Positions 51,624-60,322 of a stretch of 64,000 bases of DNA are shown here, in pieces. Source of the stretch: JACVRW01 sp963728495 (GTDB taxonomy: Bacteria > Actinomycetota > Thermoleophilia > Solirubrobacterales > Thermoleophilaceae). Each line of letters opens with the position of its first letter. The first letter of the stretch is position 1. The stretch is from contig CAVSKI010000006.1 of NCBI GenBank assembly GCA_963728495.1, positions 62,001-126,000 on the forward strand, in the 5' to 3' direction. The position numbers and the translations under genes were made by a program. Below the pieces are notes generated by a model, which saw nothing but the letters and a program-made list of their open reading frames with translations, did no database searches and was not told where the DNA came from.

Positions 51624-51643
51624 ACTGGTACGAACGGACCAGT
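51624..51643. repeat. Inverted repeat after the LuxR gene
   Basis: ACTGGT-N8-ACCAGT directly at the LuxR stop and 72 bases before the flavin oxidase start. It may be a terminator hairpin or an operator. Too short to decide. Confidence 0.3.
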
Positions 51644-51715
51644 CGCCGTCTGCCGGAATTTGGCACGAGTGTGCGATGAAGCAGGCGCCCCCTGCGCACT
51701 AGCTTCGCCGGCAAC

Positions 51716-52996
51716 ATGCGCGAGAACAATTACGACGCAATCGTGGTGGGCGCGCGCTGCGCCGGCTCTCCGACGGCGATGCTCCTCGCCCACAAGGGTT
51801 ACAAGGTGCTGGTGGCCGACCGGGCGCGGTTTCCGTCCGACACGATCTCGACCCATCTGATCCATCCCCCCGGGGTGGCGGCGCTGAAGGAGTGGGGTCT
51901 GCTGGACCGGCTGATCGCCACCGGGTGCCCCGGCATCGACACTTATGCGTTTGACTTCGGGGGGTTCACGATCTCGGGCGCCCCTGGGACCGACCAGAGC
52001 GCGCTTGCCTACGCCCCGCGACGCACCGTGCTCGACAAGATGCTGGTGGATGCCGCGTCAGACGCGGGAGCCGAAGTCCGGCAGGGGTTCACGATTGCGG
52101 GTCTCGTGATCGAGGAAGGCCGTGTCACCGGCATCCGGGGGCACAGGCAGGGCGAACCGGCCGTCACCGAGCATGCCCGGGTGGTCGTGGGCGCGGACGG
52201 TCACCACTCGCTCGTAGCACGCTCCGTCAAGCCAGAGCAGTACAACGAGAAGCCGCCGCTTCAGGTCAGCTACTACACCTACTTGAGCGGCTTGCCGATG
52301 GACGGGCGCTACGAGGTCCACCTTCGCCCCGACCGAGGGTTCGCAGCCTGGCCCACGAACGACGACCTGACGGTGGTCATCGGCGGCTGGCCGCGGTCGG
52401 AGCTGGTGGCGAACAGGAAGGACATCGAAGGCAACATCCTCGCGACGATCGAGCTGGTGCCGGACTTTGCCGCCCGCTATCGCGCTGGCAAGCGCGAGAC
52501 ACGCTTCGTCGGCACGTCGTTGTCGAACTTCCTGCGCAAGCCCTTCGGACCGGGTTGGGCCCTGGTGGGCGACGCCGGCTACACCAAGGACTTCATCACG
52601 GCCCTCGGGATCAGCGACGCCTTCCGTGACGCCGAGCTGTGCGCCACCGGCCTGGACGAAGCGCTCTCGGGCGATCGTCCGTTCGAGGTCGCCATGGCCG
52701 ACTACCAGACCGAGCGGGACCGGCGCTCGCTTCCGTTCTATGAGTTCACGGCGCAACTCGCGACACTTCAGTTCCCGCCCCCGGAGCTCGAGCCACTACT
52801 GGCCGCCGTGCAGAGCAACCAGGCATCGATGGACGAGTTCGCGCAGGTCGGCGGTGCTGTGACTTCCCCGGCGGAGTTCCTGTCCGAGCAGAACGTTGCG
52901 CGCCTGCTTGCAGCGGCCGGCGAGCCGTCCGTCGCGCGCGTAGCGAGCGATGAAGGAGGGCAAATCCGGGGCGCTGGGAACCGGCCTATCGGATAG
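51716..52996 (+). CDS. FAD-dependent monooxygenase (PHBH/geranylgeranyl-reductase-like)
   Basis: 426 residues. N-terminal dinucleotide motif AIVVGARCAGSPTAMLLAHK, then the class-A flavoprotein second motif VVVGADGHHSLVARS and GD motif GWALVGDAGYTKDFITALGI. Hydroxylates or oxidises an aromatic or polyprenyl-type substrate with NAD(P)H. ATG 51716. The next gene is another flavin monooxygenase 10 bases downstream, suggesting a catabolic or tailoring pair under the LuxR regulator. Confidence 0.87.
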   Translation: MRENNYDAIVVGARCAGSPTAMLLAHKGYKVLVADRARFPSDTISTHLIHPPGVAALKEWGLLDRLIATGCPGIDTYAFDFGGFTISGAPGTDQSALAYAPRRTVLDKMLVDAASDAGAEVRQGFTIAGLVIEEGRVTGIRGHRQGEPAVTEHARVVVGADGHHSLVARSVKPEQYNEKPPLQVSYYTYLSGLPMDGRYEVHLRPDRGFAAWPTNDDLTVVIGGWPRSELVANRKDIEGNILATIELVPDFAARYRAGKRETRFVGTSLSNFLRKPFGPGWALVGDAGYTKDFITALGISDAFRDAELCATGLDEALSGDRPFEVAMADYQTERDRRSLPFYEFTAQLATLQFPPPELEPLLAAVQSNQASMDEFAQVGGAVTSPAEFLSEQNVARLLAAAGEPSVARVASDEGGQIRGAGNRPIG

Positions 52997-53005
52997 CGTC
53001 GCTGT

Positions 53006-54469
53006 GTGAGGCTGCGAGTCGGTGCACGTGTGGCGATCATCGGTGCCGGCCCGAGCGGTCTGGTCGCCGCCAAGCATGCGCTAGAGGCGGGCTTCGACGT
53101 GACGGTCTTCGAGGCGAGCGATGATCTCGGGGGCCAGTGGCACGCGACCGCCTCCCATAGCGGAGTGTGGCCGGGAATGCGTGCGAACACGAGCCGTGCG
53201 ATGACCGCGTTCTCGGATTTTGGTGCTCCTGGCGAGTATCCGCTTCATCCCTCCGCCGAGCAGATCCACGCGTATCTGCGCGGCTACGCGGAGCACTTCG
53301 GAGTGACCGACCGTATCCGGCTGCACACGCCCGTGAGCCGGGTCTCCCGCGCTGGGGCGGTCGGCGGTGAGCGCTTCGACGGCGTGGTCGTGGCGTCGGG
53401 CCGCTTCCGCAAGCCGCGCCTCCCGCCTGGGCTTGAAGCGTTCGACGGCGACGTCATCCACGCCTTCGACTATCCCGGCGCCGGGCCTTACCGCGATCGC
53501 CGCACGCTGGTCTACGGCAACGGGATCAGCGGCCTGGAGATCGCATCCGATCTCGCGCCCGTCACGGCCGTCGTCTCGGCCTTCCGCAAGCCCCGCTACG
53601 TGATCCAAAAGGTCGTCGACGGCGTGTCGTCCGACTGGCAGTGGTACACGGCGTTCGGGGCGCTCGAGCGGCGCGTGCTCTCGCGCGAGGCATTGAGCCG
53701 CACGCTCCGCGACCGGGTACTGCGCGTCGCCGGCAACCCCGTCGCGTTCGGAGCGCCCGAGCCGGACAGCGACATCTTCAAAGCGGGACTGTCCCTCTGT
53801 CAGGACTACCTCACGCAGGTCGCGGACGGGAGCATCGTCTGCCGTCCGGCGATCGCCGCGATCGACGGCCGCGCGGTGACCTTCGTCGACGGCTCGATCG
53901 AGACCGTCGATGCGATCGTGTGCGCGACCGGCTACGACATCGATATCCCCTATCTGCACGACGACGTGTGGTCGGTGCTCGGCCCGGACCTGGCCCTCTA
54001 CCAGCGCACGCTGCATCCGGACCTTCCCGGCTTCGGCTTCATCGGCCAGTTCCTCGCTCAAGGCCCCTACCTCCCGCTGCTCGAGCTACAGGCGCGCTGG
54101 ATCGTCGCAACGTGGGCGGGCGACGTCTCGCCGCCCGACGAGGCACGCATGCGCGCCACGATCGCCGAGCCCCGGCCACCGCTCGACGCGCACAACGCAC
54201 TCGCGACGACGCTTGCCGACGAGCTCGGCGTCGCGCCGAGCCTGGTTACCCGCCCCGAGCTCACCGAGGCCCTGCTGTTCGGGCCGCTGCTCCCGCCGCG
54301 CTACCGGCTCGACGGCACCGGGGCATTGCCGGACGCCGCCGAGCGATTCAGCGCGCAGCTCGCCGCGTCGCCGCGGGCGCCGGTCGAGCTCGCCGACATC
54401 GAGGCGCTGCGGGGCTACGGGCTCGGTGAGGCCGCCGACATTGTCTCGCGTCCGACGAGGCTGAGCTGA
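53006..54469 (+). CDS. Flavin-containing (Baeyer-Villiger-like) monooxygenase
   Basis: 487 residues. FAD motif VAIIGAGPSGLVAAKHALEA, FMO/BVMO-like FDGDVIHAFDYPG (FxGxxxHxxxY type), second Rossmann LVYGNGISGLEIASDL and the ATGYDIDIPYL stretch. NADPH-dependent oxygenation of a carbonyl, amine or sulfide; substrate unknown. GTG 53006 begins 9 bases after the upstream stop, so the pair is probably co-transcribed. A bidirectional hairpin follows at 54513. Confidence 0.87.
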   Translation: MRLRVGARVAIIGAGPSGLVAAKHALEAGFDVTVFEASDDLGGQWHATASHSGVWPGMRANTSRAMTAFSDFGAPGEYPLHPSAEQIHAYLRGYAEHFGVTDRIRLHTPVSRVSRAGAVGGERFDGVVVASGRFRKPRLPPGLEAFDGDVIHAFDYPGAGPYRDRRTLVYGNGISGLEIASDLAPVTAVVSAFRKPRYVIQKVVDGVSSDWQWYTAFGALERRVLSREALSRTLRDRVLRVAGNPVAFGAPEPDSDIFKAGLSLCQDYLTQVADGSIVCRPAIAAIDGRAVTFVDGSIETVDAIVCATGYDIDIPYLHDDVWSVLGPDLALYQRTLHPDLPGFGFIGQFLAQGPYLPLLELQARWIVATWAGDVSPPDEARMRATIAEPRPPLDAHNALATTLADELGVAPSLVTRPELTEALLFGPLLPPRYRLDGTGALPDAAERFSAQLAASPRAPVELADIEALRGYGLGEAADIVSRPTRLS

Positions 54470-54512
54470 TGGGTCATGAGCACGAGCGCTCCCAACGGAG
54501 TGGCCTCAACGA

Positions 54513-54540
54513 CGAAGAGCCCCCGGAAGGGAGCTCTTCG
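54513..54540. terminator. Bidirectional hairpin between convergent genes
   Basis: CGAAGAGC...GCTCTTCG (8-bp stem) with inner CCC/GGG pairing, between the monooxygenase stop (54469) and the end of the minus-strand gene (54591). It can serve both strands. Confidence 0.6.
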
Positions 54541-54590
54541 CCGTCTGAGGAAGGGTCCGGTCAATGCCCTTCCCATCGGTGGGAGGCGCG

Positions 54591-55154
54591 TTAGTCGTCT
54601 GACTCCCGAGCTCTCTTGGATACGCACTTGCCGAAGGCGTTTCGCCGATTACGGTTGTTGCCGTATTCGGCGGCGAAGGCCTCCGTTCCCATCTCACCCC
54701 GTTCCGCGGCGCACTTCTTGGCGGCGTTCTTGCGGTCTTCCGCCTGCTCCTCGTCCTTGGCGTCCATGTCGTCCTTGTGTGCCTTGGCCTTGGAGGACAC
54801 GCATTTGCCGTAGGCGTTCTTGAGGTTGTCGGTGGTCCCGTAGAAGTCCTCGAAGGTCTTCCCCTGGTGTAGTTCGGCGAACTGTGGGTCGTTTCGCTCG
54901 GCCTTGCATTGCTTGGCCGCGTTCTCCTTGGCTGCCTCGTTCTCGGCGTGCTCCTCCGAGGTCTTCTTGTGGATGCAGCGCTTCCGCGAGCCGTACCTGG
55001 CGCGGAACGCTTCGCGCGTTGCCTCGGACCCGCCCCGCTCAAACGCGCATTGTTGCTCGGCCGCGTGCTCGTCCGCGTGGTCGGGTTTGGCGCCCGCGCT
55101 CACCGGCACGGCGAAGCCGGCCAGGAACACCAGGGCGATGAGAACTCTGGTCAT
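54591..55154 (-). CDS. Secreted three-repeat Cys protein of unknown function
   Basis: 187 residues from ATG 55154. Signal peptide MTRVLIALVFLAGFAVPVSA, then three similar 35-45-residue units, each starting CxxER and ending with a YG...C motif: CAFERGGSEATREAFRARYG, CKAERNDPQFAELHQGKTF and CAAERGEMGTEAFAAEYG, each closed by a CIHKK- or CVSK-type Cys, giving two Cys per unit. Highly charged, probably disulfide-stabilised or heme/metal-binding. No family recognised. The longer upstream frame is outside the signal peptide. Confidence 0.75.
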   Translation of the reverse strand: MTRVLIALVFLAGFAVPVSAGAKPDHADEHAAEQQCAFERGGSEATREAFRARYGSRKRCIHKKTSEEHAENEAAKENAAKQCKAERNDPQFAELHQGKTFEDFYGTTDNLKNAYGKCVSSKAKAHKDDMDAKDEEQAEDRKNAAKKCAAERGEMGTEAFAAEYGNNRNRRNAFGKCVSKRARESDD

Positions 55155-55281
55155 CGCTGTATCAACGCGCGAAGACGACGTATGTTCGAGAGTTAGGCAC
55201 GAACCTTCGGCGACCGACTGCGTTAACGTGATTGATGCAGCCGGAGTCGACAGCGCGAGCGACGGGTAAGGGACTTTCAGC

Positions 55282-56778
55282 ATGGACGCAGCTTCAGTCG
55301 GGGCTCGGTCGACCGCGCGGCCTCACCTCTGGTCTCGTCGGTTGCTGGCGCTCGCCGCCGACGAGCGGCTCGTCGAGCAGGTCCGACGCGGCAACGAGGT
55401 GGCCTTCGAGGTGGTGTTCGAGCGGTATGCGCCGGGCTTGCTGGCCTTTTGCCGTCACATGCTCTCGTCGCGGGAGGAGGCCGAGGACGCCGTCCAGCTC
55501 ACGTTCGCGGCCGCTCACGGCGATCTCCTGCGCCGATCCGATCGAGTCGTCGCGCTGAAGCCCTGGCTGTTCACGATCGCGCGTAACCGGTGTCTTTCGA
55601 TGCTGCGCGCGCAGCGCGAGGCGCCGACCGAGCTTGGGGACCTACCCACCAGCGGCCTGGGTGTGCAGGTGGAGGAGCGGGCCGAGCTGCGCCAGTTGCT
55701 GGCCGATGTGCGGGAGCTTCCGGATGAGCAGCGCGCGGCGCTGCTGCTCGCGGAGGTCAGCGATATGTCCCACGCCCAGGTCGCCGCGGTGCTGGGTTGT
55801 GAGGTGGCCCGGGTGAAGGCGCTGGTGTTTCGCGCCCGCGGTGCGCTGATGGATCGCCGACGAGCACGCGAGACGCCGTGCGTTGAGATCCAGGAGCAGC
55901 TCGCGAATCTCAGCGGCGGCTCACTGCGGCGAACCCCCGTGCGACTGCACCTGCGCGAGTGCGCAGCCTGTCGCAGCTACCGCGAGGAGGTGCGCAACCA
56001 ACGGAAGATGCTTGGGGCGGCTCTGCCGGTAGCGCCCACCCTGGCCTTGAAGTCGAGCGTGCTGGGGGCCCTAGGGATCGGCGGCGGGTCGGCCACCGGC
56101 GGCATGGCGGTCGGGCTCTCGTCAGCCGCCGGCGCCTTCGGCGGCGGAGCGCTCGCCAAGGTGGCGGTTGTCGCCGTGGTGGCCGGCGGAACTGCGATCG
56201 CCGTTCCTGGCGCAGTCGATTCGCGCCGCGAAGCGGACGCTCCCAATACCGGTGCCGAAAGACATTTCTCCCAACGCGCGCTGACAGGCTCGCCGGCGCC
56301 CGGCCGAGAGTCTCGGCGAACGCCGCGTTTTGAGTCGCTCTCGACACCGGATGCCGCCGGGGCTGGGAAGGCCAAGCCGCGCACCGGCGCGGACATCCCC
56401 GGGCCCGCAGAATCGGCCGGGTCGGCAGAACGGACGCCCATCCCCAGCGGGGCGTCCGGGCATGCGAACGCCGTGAAGGGATCAGCAACGCCTCCGGGAC
56501 AGGCCAGAAAAGCCGACGACAGCGCGCCTCCCGGGCAGGCCAAGAAAGCCGACGACGGCGCGGCCCCGCCAGGGCACGCGAAGCCCGCGAAGGATGGGCC
56601 GCCCGGCAACGGCGCAAACGGGGCAACGGGTGGCAACAGCGCGAACGGCGCGAAGCCAAAGCCGCCAGGCCGGCCAACTCCGAAGGTGAAGGACCAGGTA
56701 CCCGCAGCGCCCGCGATTGGGAATTCCGTACCTGCGCCACCGCCCGTCGAAAAGCCCGAGCACAAGGCCAAGCCCTAG
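55282..56778 (+). CDS. ECF-type sigma factor fused to a zinc-finger anti-sigma module, membrane segment and repeat tail
   Basis: 498 residues. Sigma region 2 (about residues 28-112; VFERYAPGLLAFCRHMLSSR, KPWLFTIARNRCLSMLRA) and region 4 (135-192; LPDEQRAALLLAEVSDMSHA) form a group-4 sigma factor. Then H223-x3-C227-x2-C230 (LHLRECAACRSYREE) resembles the zinc anti-sigma motif, a membrane segment (about 288-311, ALAKVAVVAVVAGGTAIAV) follows, and the last ~180 residues are low-complexity with PPGQAKKADD repeats. This ties a sigma factor to the membrane, with its anti-sigma-like domain in one chain. No separate anti-sigma gene adjoins. Confidence 0.83.
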   Translation: MDAASVGARSTARPHLWSRRLLALAADERLVEQVRRGNEVAFEVVFERYAPGLLAFCRHMLSSREEAEDAVQLTFAAAHGDLLRRSDRVVALKPWLFTIARNRCLSMLRAQREAPTELGDLPTSGLGVQVEERAELRQLLADVRELPDEQRAALLLAEVSDMSHAQVAAVLGCEVARVKALVFRARGALMDRRRARETPCVEIQEQLANLSGGSLRRTPVRLHLRECAACRSYREEVRNQRKMLGAALPVAPTLALKSSVLGALGIGGGSATGGMAVGLSSAAGAFGGGALAKVAVVAVVAGGTAIAVPGAVDSRREADAPNTGAERHFSQRALTGSPAPGRESRRTPRFESLSTPDAAGAGKAKPRTGADIPGPAESAGSAERTPIPSGASGHANAVKGSATPPGQARKADDSAPPGQAKKADDGAAPPGHAKPAKDGPPGNGANGATGGNSANGAKPKPPGRPTPKVKDQVPAAPAIGNSVPAPPPVEKPEHKAKP

Positions 56779-56834
56779 CACCAGCGACGCGGTACGTGGG
56801 GGCGGGATGAGCCTCGGCCGTGCAGGGGCCGGCA

Positions 56835-56860
56835 GGAGGGCCCGCCTTGTCGGGCCTCCC
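56835..56860. terminator. GC hairpin between the sigma-fusion gene and 5'-nucleotidase
   Basis: GAGGGCCCG-CCTTGT-CGGGCCTC with a one-base bulge, in the 126-bp gap between convergent genes. No T tract. Confidence 0.45.
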
Positions 56861-56904
56861 AGTTGGCCACCGCGCCGACGTGCCCGCTTGTCTGGCGATG
56901 CCAG

Positions 56905-58317
56905 TCATTCGGGGTCGAGCTCGCGCCCGAGCCAGGCGACGAGCGCCTCGAGATCGGTGCCCACGATCTCCCGGTCGGTTCCCCGTGCGAAGGGTTCGCG
57001 TTCGGCGACGATGCCGTTGGCTGCGACCGTGTAGACCACGTCCGGGTCGAGGTTGCGTGGCCCGGACACGAGCAGTCCCTTGTGTTCGGCCATGACCGCG
57101 AGTAGATCCGAGCCGCTCATGCGCAGCCGCCACACGGGGTGCTCGTAGGCCTGGGCCGCGAAGGCCTCGGCGTAGCTGATGGGCCCTGCCTCGAGATCGG
57201 ATCGCGTGTTGCCGGGATTGAGAAAGGCGATGTCGGCGCCCGCGAAAGCGCGTTGAGCATTCACCGCGAGACGGTCGACCGCCGCCGTCCTCAGCCGCCG
57301 CGCGGCATGCCCGACGATCCGGTTGGCCAGGGGCGCGACCGAGCGGGCGGCGGCGTCGACCAGCGCGTCGATCTCGGGGTCGGGCTCGATGCCGGCGTGA
57401 CGGGTGGGCAGGATGAGGGCCGACTTGGCCACCACGTCGCCGCTGCCGCGATCGACCGTGACCTTCACTCGGTCGAAGGCCACCCCGTAGGAGAGCGCTT
57501 GCACCACCAGCTTGCCGTCGACATCGAGGTTGAGCTGTGAGTGGGTGTGCCCGGCGATTACCACGTCCACCGCGTCGTCCATCTCACGCGTTTCGTCGAC
57601 GACCTCCCCGGCGGCTTGATTGCCTGCCTGAAAGGCGCCGGCGTGAGCCAGGACGACGATGGCCTCGACGCCCTGCGCGCGCAGCTCCGGCACGTAGCGG
57701 TTGACCGAGTCGGAGAGGTCGAGCCAGCGATACTGGCGGGCGAACTCCGAGAGCAGGAAGAACGGCGTGTCCTTGGTGGTCACGCCGATGAAGCCGACCT
57801 TCACGCCGGAGCGTTCGACGATGCGGTAGGGCGGCAGGATCGGCTCGCCGCCCTCGCGCGTTACGGTGTTCGCCGCGACGTAGGGGTAGCGCGCGCGACG
57901 CACGAGGCGCAGCGCCTCGGCGCCGCCCTCGTCGAACTCGTGGTTGCCCAGCGTGCCCACGTCGAAGCCCATCAGGTTGGTGGCCTCGATCGTGGGCTCG
58001 TCCTTGAAGTGGCTCGAGATGAGCGGGGAGGCACCGACCATGTCGCCCGCGTGGACGCGAATGGTGCGCTCGGAGTGAGCGAGCTCGGCGCGGTCGAGCC
58101 ACGCGCCGAGCCACGCGGCGCCACCCACATGGGGCTCGGGCGGCTGGAGGTGGCCGTGGAGGTCGTTGACCCCTAGCAGTTGAAGCTCGACCGTCCCAGG
58201 GCGGTCATCGGACCCGGGCTCCTGCGCGCCCGCCGTCAGGCCCAGCAGCGCAACGAGAAGAGCGGCCGCGAAGGCGGCCGCTCCCGGGAGCAGATGGCGG
58301 CGGTCGATGGATCGCAT
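56905..58317 (-). CDS. Secreted 5'-nucleotidase family metallophosphatase (second copy)
   Basis: 470 residues. Signal peptide MRSIDRRHLLPGAAAFAAAL then VALLGLTAGA. Metallophosphatase motifs LLGVNDLHGHL, HAGDMVGASP, GNHEFDEGG and GHTHSQLNL; C-terminal 5'-nucleotidase domain with FLNPGNTRSDLEAG and SYAEAFAAQAYEHPVWRLRM. Shares the same two-domain plan as 4760-6463 but is shorter, with deletions in the linker and C-terminal parts. Likely phosphate scavenging. Confidence 0.9.
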   Translation of the reverse strand: MRSIDRRHLLPGAAAFAAALLVALLGLTAGAQEPGSDDRPGTVELQLLGVNDLHGHLQPPEPHVGGAAWLGAWLDRAELAHSERTIRVHAGDMVGASPLISSHFKDEPTIEATNLMGFDVGTLGNHEFDEGGAEALRLVRRARYPYVAANTVTREGGEPILPPYRIVERSGVKVGFIGVTTKDTPFFLLSEFARQYRWLDLSDSVNRYVPELRAQGVEAIVVLAHAGAFQAGNQAAGEVVDETREMDDAVDVVIAGHTHSQLNLDVDGKLVVQALSYGVAFDRVKVTVDRGSGDVVAKSALILPTRHAGIEPDPEIDALVDAAARSVAPLANRIVGHAARRLRTAAVDRLAVNAQRAFAGADIAFLNPGNTRSDLEAGPISYAEAFAAQAYEHPVWRLRMSGSDLLAVMAEHKGLLVSGPRNLDPDVVYTVAANGIVAEREPFARGTDREIVGTDLEALVAWLGRELDPE

Positions 58318-58402
58318 GGCGCCACGTTAGGCGGGTTTTGCAGGGCTTTTGTCAACGACCCATGGCGATGCCGTGAAGGCGCTGTGAACCAGCCGTGCGG
58401 TC

Positions 58403-59341
58403 TCAGGGCACTCGAGGACGGCAGGCGACCTTGCCGCCGGTCATGCCGTCGACCATCGCTTGGGTGTTGAAGGCCATCGCCTCGAGGTAGGTCTCCCCGC
58501 TCGACCCCTCGGGGCCGAGGCTGTCGGCCCACAGTGCCTTCCCCACCTTCGCCCCGGCCTCCCTGGACACCGCCTGTTCGAGCCGGTCGTTGATCGCCGT
58601 CTCGGGAAATATGGCTTCGACTCCCTCGTCGCGGATCTGGTCCACCAAGCTGTTGATGTCCTTGACCGACGGCTGGGCCTGGGTCGACAGCGAAGGGATG
58701 AGCGCCCCCACCACCTCGACTTCGTAGCGCTCGGCGAAGTAGCCCAGCGCGTCGTGCGTGGTCACGAGCTTGCGCTGGCCGCTGGGCACCTGCTCCATGC
58801 AATCGGCGATCCCGGAATCGAGGCGCTCGAGCTGTTTCGTATACGCCGCCGCGTTGCGGCGGTAGCGGTCGCCCCCTTCGGGGTCGGCCTTGATCAGGGC
58901 ATCACGCACGGCCCCCACGGCGAGGATCGCGTTGCGTGGGTCCTGCCACCAGTGAGGATCGGCCTCTCCATCCGGGCCTTCGGTTGTCTCGACCTCGTCG
59001 ATCAGCGAGACGAGCTCGGCGTCGCCGCCGGCGTTGCCGAGCAGGTCGTCAAGCCAGCTGTCGAGGTCCCCGCCCGACTTGAACACCACCGGCGCGTCGG
59101 CCAACGACGCCGCGTCGCTGGGTCGAGGCTCGTAGTCGTGCGGGTCGGCGCCGGCGGAGAGGATCCCGTCCACCTCCACGCGCTCTCCACCGACGTTGCG
59201 CACGAGGTCCGCCACCTGGGGGGTCGTGGCGACAACGGTTATCTCGGCCTCGCTCCCGCCGGACCCCGACTCCTCGCCACACGACGCCAGCGCGATAAGG
59301 AGAAAACACAAGATCAAGAGCGGCCACCTGGCAGACGGCAT
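58403..59341 (-). CDS. Metal (zinc/manganese) ABC transporter substrate-binding lipoprotein, ZnuA-like
   Basis: About 312 residues from ATG 59341. Lipobox LIALASC within a signal peptide; mature part binds metal through His/Glu/Asp positions seen in GADPHDYEP, DPHWWQDPRN, TTHDALGYFAERY and AIFPETAIN. It belongs to the ZnuA/TroA cluster A-1 fold. No ATPase or permease gene is adjacent, so it must pair with a distant transporter. A GTG at 59353 is an alternative start but overlaps the operator. Regulated by a perfect palindrome immediately upstream. Confidence 0.9.
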   Translation of the reverse strand: MPSARWPLLILCFLLIALASCGEESGSGGSEAEITVVATTPQVADLVRNVGGERVEVDGILSAGADPHDYEPRPSDAASLADAPVVFKSGGDLDSWLDDLLGNAGGDAELVSLIDEVETTEGPDGEADPHWWQDPRNAILAVGAVRDALIKADPEGGDRYRRNAAAYTKQLERLDSGIADCMEQVPSGQRKLVTTHDALGYFAERYEVEVVGALIPSLSTQAQPSVKDINSLVDQIRDEGVEAIFPETAINDRLEQAVSREAGAKVGKALWADSLGPEGSSGETYLEAMAFNTQAMVDGMTGGKVACRPRVP

Positions 59342-59352
59342 TCCAATCCACA

Positions 59353-59375
59353 CTACTGAGAATCATTCTCAGTAG
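59353..59375. promoter_or_regulatory. Zur/Fur-like operator upstream of the ZnuA-like gene
   Basis: A perfect 23-bp palindrome centred at 59364 whose core is TGAGAATCATTCTCA, matching the 7-1-7 layout of Fur-family boxes (TGA-AAT-N-ATT-TCA). Its position right before the start codon fits repression of zinc uptake by Zur when zinc is plentiful. Confidence 0.75.
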
Positions 59376-59400
59376 TTGTCGCAATGCTGCGAGGCGTTAT

Positions 59401-60174
59401 CTAAAGACCGTCTGGGTGGGTGACGGTGTAACCGCCGGAGGAGCGCATCTCGGTCGTCCATCGCGAACCGCTGCGCGAGCGGGCGCTGGTGTCGAAGCGC
59501 ATGCCGGCCACGACCATGTACACGTGGCCCGCGTTGCCGTAGACGCTGATCCAGCTGCCCCGGCCCCTTGTGCCCCAGCGCCCGAAGGCACCGGAGACCA
59601 GAGGGGTGTCGAGCAGGTCGCCGGCGTGCAGGGCGTAGGAGACCGACCCCGAGCAGTCATAGCCCGTGTCCTTCCAGCTGCCGTGACCGCCGCCCCACTT
59701 GTACGGGGTCTTGGCGATCTTGTTGCCCGCCGCGATCACCGCCTTTACCGCCGCCGGCGCCGAGGCGGGCGGGATCGCGAAGCCGTCGGCGGTGACGTCG
59801 CCCTTCTCCCCCGGGACCGCCTCGTCGATCGGCGGAGGCGGGACATACGCGGCGCCGCCGCTGCCGGGGTCGGAGACCGCCCGGCGAATGGCGCGGAGCT
59901 CACCGCGGGTGGCGCGGCCGTCGGCGCGCAGCTCGAGCTCCACCTCGGTCGCCTTCAGCGCCTGCCCGGTTCGCCGGCCGAAGACTCCGTCGGCGCGGAC
60001 GTTGTGCCCGGCGTCGGTCAGATGACGCTGAAGCACCTTGACGTCGGCGCCGCGCGAGCCCTGCATCAGGGGACGCACGCCGTAGGCCGCCGCGCCGGCG
60101 CTCGCGGGCATGGCGATGCTCGCCGCAACGGCAGCAAGGAGAAGCGTCAGGACTGTTCTGGCGCGCGTCGGCAT
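59401..60174 (-). CDS. NlpC/P60 peptidoglycan hydrolase with N-terminal PG-binding domain
   Basis: 257 residues from ATG 60174. Signal peptide MPTRARTVLTLLLAAVAASI with AMPASA cleavage region; peptidoglycan-binding domain type 1 (GSRGADVKVLQRHLTDAGHN, VRADGVFGRRTGQALKATE); then an NlpC/P60-type domain with nucleophile in YDCSGSVSYALHAGDLL and His in NAGHVYMVVAGM. Cleaves cell-wall stem peptides. A ydaO-type riboswitch lies in its 5' leader, and the ATG follows that element by 7 bases. Expression probably falls with c-di-AMP, linking wall turnover to turgor/osmotic state. Confidence 0.92.
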   Translation of the reverse strand: MPTRARTVLTLLLAAVAASIAMPASAGAAAYGVRPLMQGSRGADVKVLQRHLTDAGHNVRADGVFGRRTGQALKATEVELELRADGRATRGELRAIRRAVSDPGSGGAAYVPPPPIDEAVPGEKGDVTADGFAIPPASAPAAVKAVIAAGNKIAKTPYKWGGGHGSWKDTGYDCSGSVSYALHAGDLLDTPLVSGAFGRWGTRGRGSWISVYGNAGHVYMVVAGMRFDTSARSRSGSRWTTEMRSSGGYTVTHPDGL

Positions 60175-60181
60175 GGTTGGC

Positions 60182-60322
60182 GGTACGCCTGCGGGGTTAG
60201 CTGACGGGCTCGCGCTGGTATTGCGCTTCACCGCGATCACGCGGCGTTCGCCCCCGGCCATTGATGGCCAATGGTTCCCCCGCTCTCCCATCTCGCCCGA
60301 CGGAAGATTCGGCGGTTAACGA
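60182..60322 (-). promoter_or_regulatory. c-di-AMP (ydaO/yuaA) riboswitch
   Basis: Read on the minus strand: GTTAACCGCCGAATC, then GGGAGAGCGGGGGAACCA, GGGGGCGAA and the hallmark end GCGAGCCCGTCAGCTAACCC-CGCAGGCG. These match the conserved blocks of the ydaO riboswitch, including the CCCGTCAGCTAACC...CGCAGGC pseudoknot partner. Actinobacterial ydaO elements commonly lie upstream of NlpC/P60 and Rpf-type wall hydrolases, exactly as here. Ends set by eye. Confidence 0.92.

Noticed and set aside
56490..56780. Tandem repeats in the sigma-fusion tail as a CRISPR or DNA repeat array
   Set aside because: The repetition is at the protein level (PPGQAKKADD-like), in frame with the gene; spacing and units do not fit CRISPR.
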